Assembly: GCA_003353945.1 (NCBI GenBank)
Contig: PIVM01000001.1
Span: 62,001-126,000, forward strand
Direction of reading: 5' to 3'
DNA: 64,000 bases
Source of the DNA: Gammaproteobacteria bacterium
GTDB lineage: Bacteria; Pseudomonadota; Gammaproteobacteria; Pseudomonadales; PIVM01
A model generated the notes under the pieces. The model saw nothing but the letters and a program-made list of their open reading frames with translations, did no database searches and was not told the origin of the DNA. How positions within the stretch are numbered: position 1 is the first letter of the stretch; every line of letters starts with the position of its first letter. The translations under genes were made by a program, and so were the position numbers. Below are positions 49,473-58,930 of this stretch, in pieces.

Positions 49473-50681
49473 TCACTGCGAATTATTCAGGTGAAGCTCC
49501 AAGAGCTTAAATACATCCTCATTCGGATAACCATCCGCAATTATCTTGTGAGCCGATTGCAAAGCCTGGATAGAGCGGCGCGTATCCGGCCCCAAAATAC
49601 CATCCACGGCACCATTATGAATACCTCTTTCCTGCATTCGTCGCTGCAATGCTTCAACGTCTGTTCTGCTTAATCGCGGTGCATCAGCGGGTGGCGGAAA
49701 CCTGAGCTTCCCTGCTCCATTGATACGATCAGCCATGACACCAACGGCAATACCGTAAAACTGCGAGCGATTCCAACGAAGTATGACCTCGAAATTTTCA
49801 TATACCAGAAATGCTGGCCCGCGATGACCTGCTGGCACAATCAACGAGGCCTTTAGGGGTAAATCGGGCAAACCAAACCCATCCGCTGTCTTAACGCCTA
49901 GGCGCTTCCATTCCTGCAATGAGTGTTCACTACGTTTGGCCATATCAGACAAAAAATAATCTTCCGGTAGTTTTACTTCCCGCCCCCAGCGCAGTCCCGA
50001 CTGCCAGCCCAAGGCTAATAAAAAATTTGCAGCAGAAGTAAGAGCGTCTGTTTCGCTCTGCCACAGATCTACACGGCCATCACCATCACCATCGCGGGCA
50101 TATTGCCGATAGGCCGAGGGCATAAACTGCGTATGTCCCATTGCACCCGCCCAGGAACCTCGCATATGCTTTGGCGGGAATCCGAACTGATCCATCAGGC
50201 GAAGCGCTTCAAACAATTCCAGCGTAAAAAAGGCACTACGACGTTGATCGCAGGCCAGTGTCGCCAAGGAATCGAGCACCGGCATTCGTCCAAGGTAATT
50301 GCCATAATTGGTTTCCAGACCCCAAAAGGCGATAAGATACTGTGCAGGTACGCCATACAGCGTTGTTAGTCGCCTCAACAAGCCTTTGTGTTTTACCAGC
50401 AAGGTTCTACCACGTTTGACCTGCTTGTCAGTAACACGCTTGTTGAAATAGTTGGCAAATGTTTCTGTGAATTCCGGTTGACGTCTATCCAGCTCGATTA
50501 CTCTGGGTACATACTCAAGCTCTCCCAGCACTGTTTCAATCATTTCCGCAGGAACACCTTCTTTTTTGGCTTGATGTTGAAGTGAAAGAATACAGTCAGC
50601 AAATTCCTGTGCAAACACAATGGTTGGGCCAAGAGTCAATCCGAAAATCAATAACTTTTTATAAAGCGTTTTTACTGACAT
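49473..50681 (-). CDS. MltB-type lytic murein transglycosylase with peptidoglycan-binding domain
   Basis: 402-residue exported enzyme that cuts the glycan strands of peptidoglycan. It has a signal peptide (about 1-24), an SLT domain of the MltB type with the catalytic Glu in IAFWGLETNYGNYLG, then SWAGAMGHTQFMPSAY and DGDGDGRVDLW, and a C-terminal peptidoglycan-binding PGB_1 domain (about 335-397, with GAVDGILGPDTRRSIQALQ). No lipobox is seen, so it may be soluble in the periplasm. Confidence 0.92.
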   Translation of the reverse strand: MSVKTLYKKLLIFGLTLGPTIVFAQEFADCILSLQHQAKKEGVPAEMIETVLGELEYVPRVIELDRRQPEFTETFANYFNKRVTDKQVKRGRTLLVKHKGLLRRLTTLYGVPAQYLIAFWGLETNYGNYLGRMPVLDSLATLACDQRRSAFFTLELFEALRLMDQFGFPPKHMRGSWAGAMGHTQFMPSAYRQYARDGDGDGRVDLWQSETDALTSAANFLLALGWQSGLRWGREVKLPEDYFLSDMAKRSEHSLQEWKRLGVKTADGFGLPDLPLKASLIVPAGHRGPAFLVYENFEVILRWNRSQFYGIAVGVMADRINGAGKLRFPPPADAPRLSRTDVEALQRRMQERGIHNGAVDGILGPDTRRSIQALQSAHKIIADGYPNEDVFKLLELHLNNSQ

Positions 50682-50699
50682 TGTCGTCTACTATTACCT

Positions 50700-51611
50700 T
50701 TAAGACTGGGCAAATAACTTTTCTTCCAGGCTTTTTCCCTTAAGCAATTGCCGATATTCCCACCCATTATCGGCGACACAGCGAAGAAGCAGCTGATCAA
50801 ACATGGGCGCTATTTGTGCATCATATTTTATAAGATATTCATTTTTCTGTTTTTGCTCTACACTCACAAAACCCTTAAGCAACTGTAACTTCTCTGCCAA
50901 TCCTTCTGCCGAACCATTTGCTAACAGTAGAGTAAGATAGCTCTTCTGCTGAGCACTTGACGCCTGTTCCGTTTGTGGCTGTAACCGACCTTGCTCTAGA
51001 AATAATACGTTGTGGCACAGCTTCTCCAATTCCGATAGATTATGAGAGCTGATAATAAAGGTCGTTTGGTCCGATAGATTAGAAATCACCTGACGTAAAT
51101 GGCGAGCATTTCCTGGGTCCAGCCCCGCTGTCGGCTCATCCAGCAACACTAACTCTGGTGTACCTATCAATGCCTGGGCAATAGCGGCCCGTTTGCCCAT
51201 GCCATGACTAAGCGCCTCTGGCTTTTCATAAATAAGCTGCTCAAGTTTGACTAATTCCAATACCCTGTCGACTTCATGTAGCGCTGCTTTGCCGGTAAAG
51301 CCTTGCAGTTGTGCATAGAATGCCAGTTGTCTTCTAACCGTCAAACGCGGATCAAATCGAGCATCCTGTGGCAAAGCGGACAACTTGCCAAAGGTCTTTT
51401 TTCCACCGGGAGCGCCTTCAAAAACCGTGACACGACCTGCACTGGGACGAATAAATCCACTTAAAATGCTCAGCAACGTTGTTTTTCCGGCTCCATTAGG
51501 CCCAACCAGAGCGACTGGGTCACCTGCCGTTATTTCAAAGCTGACCTGGTCCAGTGCTTTGTTGTTTCCATATGATTTGCTGAGATCCTGACAACTTGCA
51601 AGTGTAGTCAT
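50700..51611 (-). CDS. ABC transporter ATP-binding protein
   Basis: 303-residue ATPase with Walker A VGPNGAGKTTLLS, the Q-loop LPQDARFDP, a signature LSHGMGKRAAIAQAL and Walker B LVLLDEPTAGLDP. I start it at the ATG 51609-51611 with AGGAGGG upstream; a longer frame to 51773 would add 54 unrelated residues. The start overlaps the end of the permease gene as ATGA, so the two are coupled. The pair resembles NosF/NosY-like ABC-2 exporters; the substrate is unknown. It lies 18 bp before the transglycosylase gene. Confidence 0.9.
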   Translation of the reverse strand: MTTLASCQDLSKSYGNNKALDQVSFEITAGDPVALVGPNGAGKTTLLSILSGFIRPSAGRVTVFEGAPGGKKTFGKLSALPQDARFDPRLTVRRQLAFYAQLQGFTGKAALHEVDRVLELVKLEQLIYEKPEALSHGMGKRAAIAQALIGTPELVLLDEPTAGLDPGNARHLRQVISNLSDQTTFIISSHNLSELEKLCHNVLFLEQGRLQPQTEQASSAQQKSYLTLLLANGSAEGLAEKLQLLKGFVSVEQKQKNEYLIKYDAQIAPMFDQLLLRCVADNGWEYRQLLKGKSLEEKLFAQS

Positions 51612-52447
51612 AATGCCCTCCTGCTCATCACATAACGACCACCAGCCAATAACACAACGGTTTGAATCAATGGAATATGAGCAAGAGAGAACACCTCCCG
51701 TTGAGCGAGTCCCGCCAACGGTTTTAGCTGAACACCAGGTATCAGCACGCTTAAGACCTCCAAAGGTGCCCAAAATTTCGCCAAAGCATTAAGCAAACCG
51801 GTAATTAATATGCAAGCTAGAACAGCCCACAATATCGCTTGTCGGGCAGAATTGACCGTTGCTGATAGCAGTGCCATCAGGGCGGCAAAGGGCATAACGA
51901 CCAGCCACAGGTTCAAGCTAATAATAAAAAAAGAGTTTAGGTAGTCATACTGCATTGAGCCGTCACGCCACACAAGCACGATGACGATGCTGAGCAGGGT
52001 TAGTAGTATCAATATCAATAGATTTATCGTAAAACCGATAAATCGACCAAAAAAGATTTCATCTCGACTGGCGCGCAGAGCAAGAAAACGCAATGTCCCG
52101 CGCTCACGGTCAGAGGCTGTTTGATCAGCTGTAAGCACCAAAGCAAGCACAGGGAACAGATAGAGCACAACACGCCAGTACACTGCGAACTCTGGGGCAG
52201 ACCACAGCATGACTGATCCGAGCCCAAGCGAGTCGAAAACTGAATCGGCCATTTCGTTTTCCTGCCCAGCGTACACCATATCAATTGCTGACATCATTGG
52301 GTAACGCAATATCAAGTACCATAGTAGCAACAGTGTAAATACCGATAGCAAGCCTCTTGGCCTACAAAACTGGCGTAGAATTTCTTGTTGCGCTACCAAC
52401 AGTAATCGAGTCATAGACGTGAATATCATTTTAGGGTTTACTAGCAT
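51608..52447 (-). CDS. ABC-2 type transporter permease
   Basis: 279-residue membrane protein with six predicted membrane segments (for example SVFTLLLLWYLILRYP and FTINLLILILLTLLSIVIVL). The motif TADQTASDRERGTLRFLALR is typical of the coupling loop of ABC-2 permeases with NosY-like relatives. It ends on the start codon of the ATPase gene. It is divergent from yceH; the 113 bp between them hold both promoters. Confidence 0.88.
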   Translation of the reverse strand: MLVNPKMIFTSMTRLLLVAQQEILRQFCRPRGLLSVFTLLLLWYLILRYPMMSAIDMVYAGQENEMADSVFDSLGLGSVMLWSAPEFAVYWRVVLYLFPVLALVLTADQTASDRERGTLRFLALRASRDEIFFGRFIGFTINLLILILLTLLSIVIVLVWRDGSMQYDYLNSFFIISLNLWLVVMPFAALMALLSATVNSARQAILWAVLACILITGLLNALAKFWAPLEVLSVLIPGVQLKPLAGLAQREVFSLAHIPLIQTVVLLAGGRYVMSRRAL

Positions 52448-52560
52448 TTATATCGTTTAAGTAGATAATCTACCTTGTCAGCCAGGCTCTGTATAGATAA
52501 ATTATTAAATTGCATATTTGGATAAATGCGCTAAATCGCTTATCAAAAAAAGAGAATGAA

Positions 52561-53259
52561 ATGTCGAATATAGTTCAGTTATCACTCAAAGAAAGGCGTG
52601 TCATAGGTGTTCTACTCGAAAAAGAATTGACCACGCCTGAGCAGTATCCCTTGTCATTAAATGCGCTCACCAATGCATGTAATCAGAAGAGTAATCGCGA
52701 TCCGGTCCTAGCGCTCTCTGAATCGGAAGTGCAACAAACAATTGACGAATTAACAGAAAGAGGGATGATCATCAAGGGCAGTGGATTTGGTAGTCGTGTA
52801 AGCAAATATAAACACCGTTTTTGCAACACCGAGTTTAGCAAACTGCAATTAGACCCCGAAGAACTGGCGATTATCTGTGTCTTGCTATTGAGAGGAGCGC
52901 AAACACCCGGTGAATTACGAAGTCGAACGCAACGATTGTATGATTTTTCTCATGTCGATGAAGTAGACAAAACGCTGGAAAAACTCGTCAGCAGAGAAGA
53001 TGGCCCTTTTGTCAATAAACTCCCGCGAGAGCCAGGAAAACGAGAATCTCGCTATGAGGATCTTTTTTGTGATGAGGAGGCGACAGCGTCTATGGCTATC
53101 CATTCGCACGTCCAGATACTCGATCCTCGGCCAGAGTCTCCTGCTGCTCCTGATGAGCGATTAGATCTAATGGAGCTTCAGATAGAGGACTTACAAGAGC
53201 AGCTGGATGAACTGAACAAAAAACTGAACCTGCTGCTTGCTCAGAAAGCGGAGGAGTAA
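52561..53259 (+). CDS. yceH: YceH family protein (DUF480)
   Basis: 232 residues with two winged-helix modules in tandem (about 1-90 and 95-180), opening with [20 protein letters not shown] and [16 protein letters not shown], and ending in a short coiled coil ([18 protein letters not shown]). The function is unknown although it probably binds DNA. I use ATG 52561; a TTG at 52510 would add 17 unrelated residues. A terminator-like hairpin follows. Confidence 0.92.
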   Translation: MSNIVQLSLKERRVIGVLLEKELTTPEQYPLSLNALTNACNQKSNRDPVLALSESEVQQTIDELTERGMIIKGSGFGSRVSKYKHRFCNTEFSKLQLDPEELAIICVLLLRGAQTPGELRSRTQRLYDFSHVDEVDKTLEKLVSREDGPFVNKLPREPGKRESRYEDLFCDEEATASMAIHSHVQILDPRPESPAAPDERLDLMELQIEDLQEQLDELNKKLNLLLAQKAEE

Positions 53260-53333
53260 TATACAGGCGATGAGCTTATATTCTGCTGGAGAACACCATA
53301 GGGTTTTGTCTACACAAACCGGGAAGGCACTTA

Positions 53334-53365
53334 GGGTCGTGGAAAATTTATTTTTTCCGCGGCCC
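53334..53365. terminator. Terminator-like hairpin after yceH
   Basis: GGGTCGTGGAAAA and TTTTCCGCGGCCC form a 13-bp stem with two G-T pairs around a short AT loop. It lies between the convergent yceH and patatin genes, and its AT half could terminate both. Confidence 0.55.
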
Positions 53366-53461
53366 TTATGCCTCCTCTCCCGCTAACGTAGCGCCAACAA
53401 TACTTGACTAAAGAGGGGGCGTAGGGCTGACAAAATAGAACTGGCAAAGAGATTATCAGTG

Positions 53462-54979
53462 TCAGGCTGCGCTCAAATCCTCAAGCTTTTTAACCCCTTT
53501 CATTTTTTGCTCTCGCATCTTGGCCATCAAACGCATCTCTTCTTCACCAAAGTTCTCCAAGATGTCATCCAGAGTTCGACTTATTTTTGAACAGAGGTGA
53601 ATCTGTTCCATTTTTTTCCATGTCGCTCGCTCGCCCTGACGCACCAACATGAGCAATTCGTCCTCAGACATGTGGCTTAATATTTTTCGCATCTCTATAT
53701 TGTGGAAATCTGGGAATATATTGATATCCGCTTCGTATTTCTGGCTAAGAACGGAATCCGCCATACTCATATATAAATTCAGTCTCGGCCAATTCTGAGC
53801 ATATTTCAAAGAAAAAGCATGCATCGAACGCGCCCACTGCGAAAGTCCCTTATGTCCCCAAGAGCGCATGAATCTTGCAAAACGATTTCGATCAGAAGAA
53901 CTTTCATTGGCAAACAACACAATGGGATTAATCAAACTCCCGATATAATGATTAACGCCATATAAGCGTGCAAGGCGTTTCGCGGGCAGATCATCGCTGA
54001 CAGAACCGTCAACCCATTTTCGAGTCGGCAAATAGGGCTGACTTTCCCCATGGATATTTTTTGCTTCCAACATTACCGCTGGGAACACGCCGGGTACCGC
54101 ACAAGAGGCCATCACTGCTTTGCGGACATAGACATAGGGTGATGCAATGGCGTTAAGCAGTCGCGATGTCTGATGTAACTCCGAAGGAGCTATAGAGATA
54201 TTAATATGCCGACCTGTTTTTTCAAGAGCCTCCTGAAATGTCAGGTTTGGAATCAGGCGATTGATGGTTTCCTCAACATCGTGAATGTCAATTTGAGGCT
54301 TTCTGCTGAAAAACATGCGGTTGAACCAACTGGCTTCTTCCTTTGCCTCTGAAACCAGGTTATCCGGTTGCATGAACTCCTGCATCTCCTCGTTAGTTCG
54401 TGTGCCGAATATGCCAGTAACTACTGAACCTGCACTGGCACCGGAGATAACATTGGGTAGCATATTATGTTGAATCAAGGCTTTTAGCACACCAATATGA
54501 AAATGACCTAGCGATCCGCCACCACTGAGCATCAAAGCCGATCGACCGTAACAGTGGCTAGCGCGGTGGAAGAAATCGAGTTTTTCTTCAACACTGATCT
54601 CACTGCTCGGTAATTCTGCGATCAAATTGAGCGCTTCACAGATTTCATCAACATACTCTTCAATAAGTCGTTTGGTGCCAACTTTGGCATGACTATAGAG
54701 CGCAGACTTACCCATTCCACCCATATTGCCGTGGATGCCTTCATTTAACGTATATAACAAGCCAATATGGTCGTGACGCGCCAAATGGGACCTTATTCGA
54801 TCCAGGCGTTGGCGTACCTGGACATGATCAAACAAATTGGTTTGATCGGCGTTTTTCCACATGGCGGCGCCTGACATCTCGTCATACTCTAACGCTGCTT
54901 CGCGCCACTCCACATAGGTTTCGGCGCTATCCATAAGTTTTTGCTGCTGTTTCAGTTTTTTAGATTGATACATCGACAC
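53462..54979 (-). CDS. Patatin-like phospholipase with DUF3336 domain
   Basis: 505-residue lipid hydrolase. A DUF3336-type N-terminal domain covers about residues 5-150, followed by the patatin domain: oxyanion loop LMLSGGGSLGHFHIGVLKAL, nucleophile elbow SGASAGSVVTG (Gly-x-Ser-x-Gly) and catalytic Asp in WVDGSVSDDLPAKRL. This plan matches yeast triacylglycerol lipase-like proteins found in many marine gammaproteobacteria. The GTG at 54977-54979 has AGAGG 7 bases upstream; an ATG at 55001-55003 and another at 54971-54973 are alternatives. Substrate in vivo is not known. Confidence 0.9.
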   Translation of the reverse strand: MSMYQSKKLKQQQKLMDSAETYVEWREAALEYDEMSGAAMWKNADQTNLFDHVQVRQRLDRIRSHLARHDHIGLLYTLNEGIHGNMGGMGKSALYSHAKVGTKRLIEEYVDEICEALNLIAELPSSEISVEEKLDFFHRASHCYGRSALMLSGGGSLGHFHIGVLKALIQHNMLPNVISGASAGSVVTGIFGTRTNEEMQEFMQPDNLVSEAKEEASWFNRMFFSRKPQIDIHDVEETINRLIPNLTFQEALEKTGRHINISIAPSELHQTSRLLNAIASPYVYVRKAVMASCAVPGVFPAVMLEAKNIHGESQPYLPTRKWVDGSVSDDLPAKRLARLYGVNHYIGSLINPIVLFANESSSDRNRFARFMRSWGHKGLSQWARSMHAFSLKYAQNWPRLNLYMSMADSVLSQKYEADINIFPDFHNIEMRKILSHMSEDELLMLVRQGERATWKKMEQIHLCSKISRTLDDILENFGEEEMRLMAKMREQKMKGVKKLEDLSAA

Positions 54980-55237
54980 GTAATAACCTCTGTGAATGAT
55001 CAATAAATATAGCAGTTTATTGATTGTCAGTTACGTACTCATCGCCATTATACCTCGTAATTTAGGGTGATGAGCATTGTTTTGGTTGCTATTTACCCAC
55101 TCCTATCAAATTTCAAGCTCATTTTCTTCAAACACTAAACTACTTTACTGCAAAAAATTAGTAGGCGCTTTCTAATATTTAGTAGCAACATGCGAGGTGT
55201 TCATTAACTCAATTAGGCTCTAATGCCAGGGGAAATC

Positions 55238-55624
55238 ATGACTACCATTGAAACGGAAGCACCAGCCAAAGACGTACCAGCAAAAGAAACCAAACCCACT
55301 GTTGCGAAAAAAACGACTACCCAACGTAAAGCAGCAGCCAAGAAAGGGCCGAGCAAAAAGAGTAAAAAAGTTAAAAATAGCAATATCATCAAAGATGTTA
55401 GTTATGCCTATATCGGCACTATTGCTAAAAGTCTTGATGCAGTGGACGAGTTATACGGCAAAATCAAGAATGATAGAGACGGCGTTTATAAAGAACTGAT
55501 AAAAAGCGGTGAAACTTTCACGGAAAAGTACGAGAAAAAGCTGCGTGAAAAATCGGATCACTTGAAAGATAGCCTTTCATTGAAGCACCAAAAAAAAACG
55601 AGCAAACAAGCTGCTAGCGCATGA
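55238..55624 (+). CDS. Lysine/alanine-rich phasin-like protein
   Basis: 128 residues. The first half (about 10-50) is a Lys/Ala/Thr-rich, histone H1-like tail with repeated AKK motifs, and the second half (about 55-115) is amphipathic helix (VSYAYIGTIAKSLDAVDELY, then EKKLREKSDHLKDSLSL). The mix of a phasin-like helix with a PhaF-like basic tail suggests a polyhydroxyalkanoate-granule or DNA-associated protein, but no motif proves it. ATG 55238 has AGGGG upstream; ATG 55223 is possible. A strong terminator follows. Confidence 0.72.
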   Translation: MTTIETEAPAKDVPAKETKPTVAKKTTTQRKAAAKKGPSKKSKKVKNSNIIKDVSYAYIGTIAKSLDAVDELYGKIKNDRDGVYKELIKSGETFTEKYEKKLREKSDHLKDSLSLKHQKKTSKQAASA

Positions 55625-55666
55625 ACTTACATTTCTGATTATTATGCATTGCCTCTATGCACCTTG

Positions 55667-55696
55667 CGCCGATTTCTAAGGGGATCGGCGTTTTTT
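55667..55696 (+). terminator. Rho-independent terminator of the phasin-like gene
   Basis: CGCCGAT (55667-55673) pairs with ATCGGCG (55684-55690), and six T residues follow at once. This is a classic intrinsic terminator 43 bp after the stop codon, which supports the reality of the small gene. Confidence 0.85.
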
Positions 55697-56056
55697 ATAT
55701 ATTGAAAGATTCCATCAATGCCTTGTTTTTTTCTGGCCATTCAAAACAAGCTTACCCTTATGATTCTTGCACCACCAGTCAAAATGAAAGGCCTTTGATA
55801 TGCGCCGTTATTCTGATGCCATTGCCCTTATCACTTTTAGTTGTAATTATCGCGTATTTGCAAATAAAGAGGTCTATACTCGGTTAATAATATCTCAAAC
55901 CTCGAATAGTTTGCTTCTAACCGTTAGCCAGATTCCAATAATATTGTTCCCTGCAAAAAGAAAATTTTTGCACTGTGTCACAGCATCTTAAAAAAAAGCC
56001 GTATCGTGCACTGTCTGCCGTTTGAGTATCAACTATAGTCAATAAAAACGAATACT
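55697..56056. other. Gene-free stretch before the CheX-REC gene
   Basis: About 360 bp of AT-rich DNA. Short open frames at 55657-55887 and 55800-55991 have no ribosome sites or recognisable content. It presumably holds the promoter of the CheX-REC gene; I see no further element. Confidence 0.4.
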
Positions 56057-56983
56057 ATGAATAAATCTAATAAAATACAGGATGTCTCCATGTCTCTATC
56101 AGATATACAAAACCAAATATTACAGCCTTTTGTGAATGAAACCCTAGGAAGTTTATCCACTATGGCAAAAATGACTGCGACAGCGGAATCAGGCTTTACC
56201 GATGATCCAGCTAAGTTTAGATTTAAAGGTTACGCGATTTGTTGTGAGACCAGCGGGCATATTGATGGAGTGGTGTTGATGCATCATTATCCAGAAACTG
56301 CTATTGCCATGGGTAACGCCATTCGCGCATGTGTGCTAGGTGATGATAATCCTATTGAGTCAATCAATGAAGAAATGGCAGATGCACTTGCCGAGTGGGG
56401 AAACACTGTTGTAGGCAGAGCAACCCGGAATTTATCGGCCTTCGATCTGGGAATCAAGTTCAAAGCCCCTCATTTTATTTACGACACAGAAACTATGGAG
56501 TCACTTTTAACAGGTGTTAAATTCATTATCTCAGTGCCAGTTCATGTCGAAGGTGTCGGGCGCTTTTATTTCAACTACCTAATCAGAAATCTTCATCAGG
56601 AGACGGCCCAAAAACTCTCGACGGATAAAAAAATAATGGTCGTTGATGATCTGCGTATGGTACGCACCTCTATTAGGCGTTATCTCGGTAAACTTGGTTA
56701 CGAGAACGTTATCGAGGCAGAAAACGGTTTAGACGCTGTAGAGAAGTTTTCTTCTGAGAATCCGGACTTTTTATTCATGGATATAGTGATGCCCCAATTA
56801 AACGGAAATGAAGCACTAAAGCAAATTCGCTTGCAGGATAAAGAAACACCTATTGTGATGCTGTCATCTGTTGCTGATCAATCAATGATTAACGAGTGTG
56901 AGTCTCACGGTATAAGCGGCTATATCGTAAAGCCTCTTACCATGGATACCGGTCCATCGACTTTAAGTCAATTTCTTAGTTAA
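56057..56983 (+). CDS. CheX-like domain fused to response-regulator receiver
   Basis: 308-residue signalling protein. Residues about 15-185 resemble CheX/CheC-type phosphatase domains, with EEMADALAEWGNTVVGRATR where CheX has its Glu-x2-Asn motif. Residues about 190-305 are a receiver domain: acidic pair VVDDLRMVRTSIRRYL, phosphoacceptor Asp242 in FLFMDIVMPQLNG and Lys in GYIVKPLT. It may bind or dephosphorylate another receiver. It is convergent with a REC plus degenerate-GGDEF gene, and no kinase is nearby. M12 at 56090 is an alternative start. Confidence 0.87.
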   Translation: MNKSNKIQDVSMSLSDIQNQILQPFVNETLGSLSTMAKMTATAESGFTDDPAKFRFKGYAICCETSGHIDGVVLMHHYPETAIAMGNAIRACVLGDDNPIESINEEMADALAEWGNTVVGRATRNLSAFDLGIKFKAPHFIYDTETMESLLTGVKFIISVPVHVEGVGRFYFNYLIRNLHQETAQKLSTDKKIMVVDDLRMVRTSIRRYLGKLGYENVIEAENGLDAVEKFSSENPDFLFMDIVMPQLNGNEALKQIRLQDKETPIVMLSSVADQSMINECESHGISGYIVKPLTMDTGPSTLSQFLS

Positions 56984-57011
56984 TAAATCGTGTTTCCAAA
57001 CCTAAACAAGA

Positions 57012-57042
57012 AAAGGGTAATGCAGGCTGTGCTTTACCCTTT
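57012..57042. terminator. Hairpin between the convergent signalling genes
   Basis: AAAGGGTAA (57012-57020) pairs exactly with TTACCCTTT (57034-57042), followed by a CT-rich tail and preceded by A residues, so it may end transcripts from both sides. Confidence 0.6.
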
Positions 57043-57139
57043 CTTCTACAATTATATCTTGTAGAAATTTAGCCAGTTTTCAATAATTTTGGATTTCGGT
57101 TAATTTACTATTTCCTCGGCACTTAAGCTTGTTTTTTTC

Positions 57140-58276
57140 TTACCTATAAGTAATTAAGCGCTGTTTTTGCTCATTGGAAAGAAGTATCAAAAGCGGCCCG
57201 AGTTTATTTAACACGGCATCCAGATGAGTGGCAACCTCTTCCACTTCTCCTTGTTGTATTTGCTCCAGCAATAAATCTATAGAAATAGCCTGTGCCTTTT
57301 CTTTTTCCTTTTGACGAATATATTCTTCTATTGATAATTCGTAGATCTGTCCTCGCCCCAATGCCACCGCCTTTTGATGTGATTCATAAGCGGCATCCAA
57401 CAAAGTGTCAACATCAGCAACTGTTTTCCTATTGGGCCGCATTACACACAGCCCTACCGACACAGTAATCCTAATTGATTTGCTGTTTAAAATAACTTTA
57501 AATGCTTCAACGGTTTGACAAATTCGTATCGCTAATTCATTCGCGCTTTCACTTTTCGCCATAGGTAAGGACAACACAAAGCATGAAAGACCTGTTCGGG
57601 CAACCGTATCTTCCTTACGAAGAGATTTCTGCAATACTTTTGCGACTTTCTTTACAATGGCTTCGGCACCACTTCGTCCAATCCTGACAAAGAGATCCTT
57701 AAATGAATCCAGCTCTACAACCATGACGGCCATATCTTCTTGGTGGCGAGTCACCAGCGAAATATCGCCTTCCAGCTGCAACGCCAGCCCCCGCTTGTTA
57801 TGCAGACCCGTAAGTGAATCCAGAGTAGTTTGTTCTTTTAATACTTGCGTAGCGCGCTGGTAATTAGCAAGCGATCTCGCTCGCATTTTGATATCGTTTG
57901 CCTTGAACGGCTTGCAGATGAAATCTGTCGCGCCCATCGACAAAGCCTTCTCTTCAGCCTCTCGGCTATTGTCTGCACCGGTTAACAGAATGACGGGTAG
58001 ATTGCGAATCTCTTCATCTTGTGAGGTGCGCACGCACTCCAGTAATTCATAACCGTCCAGTTTTGGCATAACCAAGTCAGTAAAAATAACTTGGATGCTT
58101 TTGTCCTGTTGAATCATGTTCCAGGCTTGTTGGCCATCTTCAGCCAACACCAAATCAAACTCACCATTAAACATTTTTACTGCAGATGCTCTTATAAATC
58201 GAGAATCATCAACGAGCATAATTCGTGGTTTACTGACCACAGTTTGCTGTTTTTGTGTTTCAAATTTATCAACCAT
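57140..58276 (-). CDS. Response regulator with degenerate GGDEF domain
   Basis: 378 residues. A receiver domain (about 15-135) has IMLVDDSRFIRASA, the phosphoacceptor in VIFTDLVMPKLDGYELL and the Lys in FICKPFKANDIK. After a linker, a GGDEF-type domain begins at TTLDSLTGLHNKRGL. Its signature site reads RTGLSCFVLSLP in place of R-x-GGDEF, and the upstream metal-binding Asp is changed (ELDSFKDL), so cyclase activity is very unlikely. A short helical tail follows. I chose ATG 58274-58276; a longer frame to 58390 adds 38 residues of unlikely composition. It faces the CheX-REC gene. Confidence 0.85.
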   Translation of the reverse strand: MVDKFETQKQQTVVSKPRIMLVDDSRFIRASAVKMFNGEFDLVLAEDGQQAWNMIQQDKSIQVIFTDLVMPKLDGYELLECVRTSQDEEIRNLPVILLTGADNSREAEEKALSMGATDFICKPFKANDIKMRARSLANYQRATQVLKEQTTLDSLTGLHNKRGLALQLEGDISLVTRHQEDMAVMVVELDSFKDLFVRIGRSGAEAIVKKVAKVLQKSLRKEDTVARTGLSCFVLSLPMAKSESANELAIRICQTVEAFKVILNSKSIRITVSVGLCVMRPNRKTVADVDTLLDAAYESHQKAVALGRGQIYELSIEEYIRQKEKEKAQAISIDLLLEQIQQGEVEEVATHLDAVLNKLGPLLILLSNEQKQRLITYR

Positions 58277-58516
58277 AATCGAGCATAATCCACAGTTTGA
58301 TGCAGTTATGTTATTAACTATAGACAATAAATATGTACAGCAAACATCCAATCTATTGCAAGATGCTGAATTTAGCTGGTTTTCTGACAAACGTCTCTAT
58401 TTTGGAGATAAGTGGCACATAAATATTTTTTATCGAGACTGGTAGAGGCGCGATCACCGTGAATATAACGGTTGATCTGAGTTTCTTGTCGTGGTTTTCG
58501 TAAGCAGGCGAATAAG

Positions 58517-58531
58517 GTCAGTTAAACTGAC
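58517..58531. repeat. 15-bp palindrome in the gene-free region before tRNA-Arg
   Basis: GTCAGTTAAACTGAC has 7-bp arms around one base. It lies in the 380-bp region 58277-58657 between the REC-GGDEF start and the tRNA, where it could be an operator. Otherwise that region shows only AT-rich sequence and an imperfect CACCGT/ACGGT hairpin near 58455-58480. Confidence 0.35.
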
Positions 58532-58657
58532 ATAAATAAGCGCAATAGGAAATTCTTTATATAAAACAATACCATCTATACAAGGCCGAATTATTTTAAG
58601 GCAATAATGGATAATTCAACCATCATTCTTGTCTGAATAACGAGAATTAGCTCAAAA

Positions 58658-58734
58658 TGGCGCGCCTGGAGGGATTCGAACCCCCGACCCACGGCTTCGA
58701 AGGCCGTTGCTCTATCCAGCTGAGCTACAGACGC
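58658..58734 (-). tRNA. tRNA-Arg, anticodon TCG
   Basis: Read on the minus strand, the 77-nt gene starts GCGTCTGTAGCTCAGCTGG and ends with an encoded CCA. The 7-bp acceptor stem GCGTCTG/CAGGCGC, the anticodon stem ACGGC/GCCGT with loop CTTCGAA, and the T-arm GGGGGTTCGAATCCCTCC-type sequence fold properly. The anticodon TCG reads CGA arginine codons. It stands alone. Confidence 0.95.
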
Positions 58735-58930
58735 GAATCGCGGCATTTTACGCCATTTTGGAGGAAAATGATGCTACGATTTCACATTCTTGAAAAAATA
58801 ACACAGCTTCTGTCCTGTGAACTATGCTAGTTTTAGGAAATTTAAAAAAACGTCATTTATTCAGTTAATTACCGCGTTCATGACGTAGAATGTTTGCAAT
58901 TTGTAGAATCACTCAGCCACGCATAAATCA

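Noticed and set aside
55657..55991. Two overlapping short plus-strand frames after the phasin-like gene
   Set aside because: One begins before the intrinsic terminator and both lack ribosome sites and any family-like pattern.
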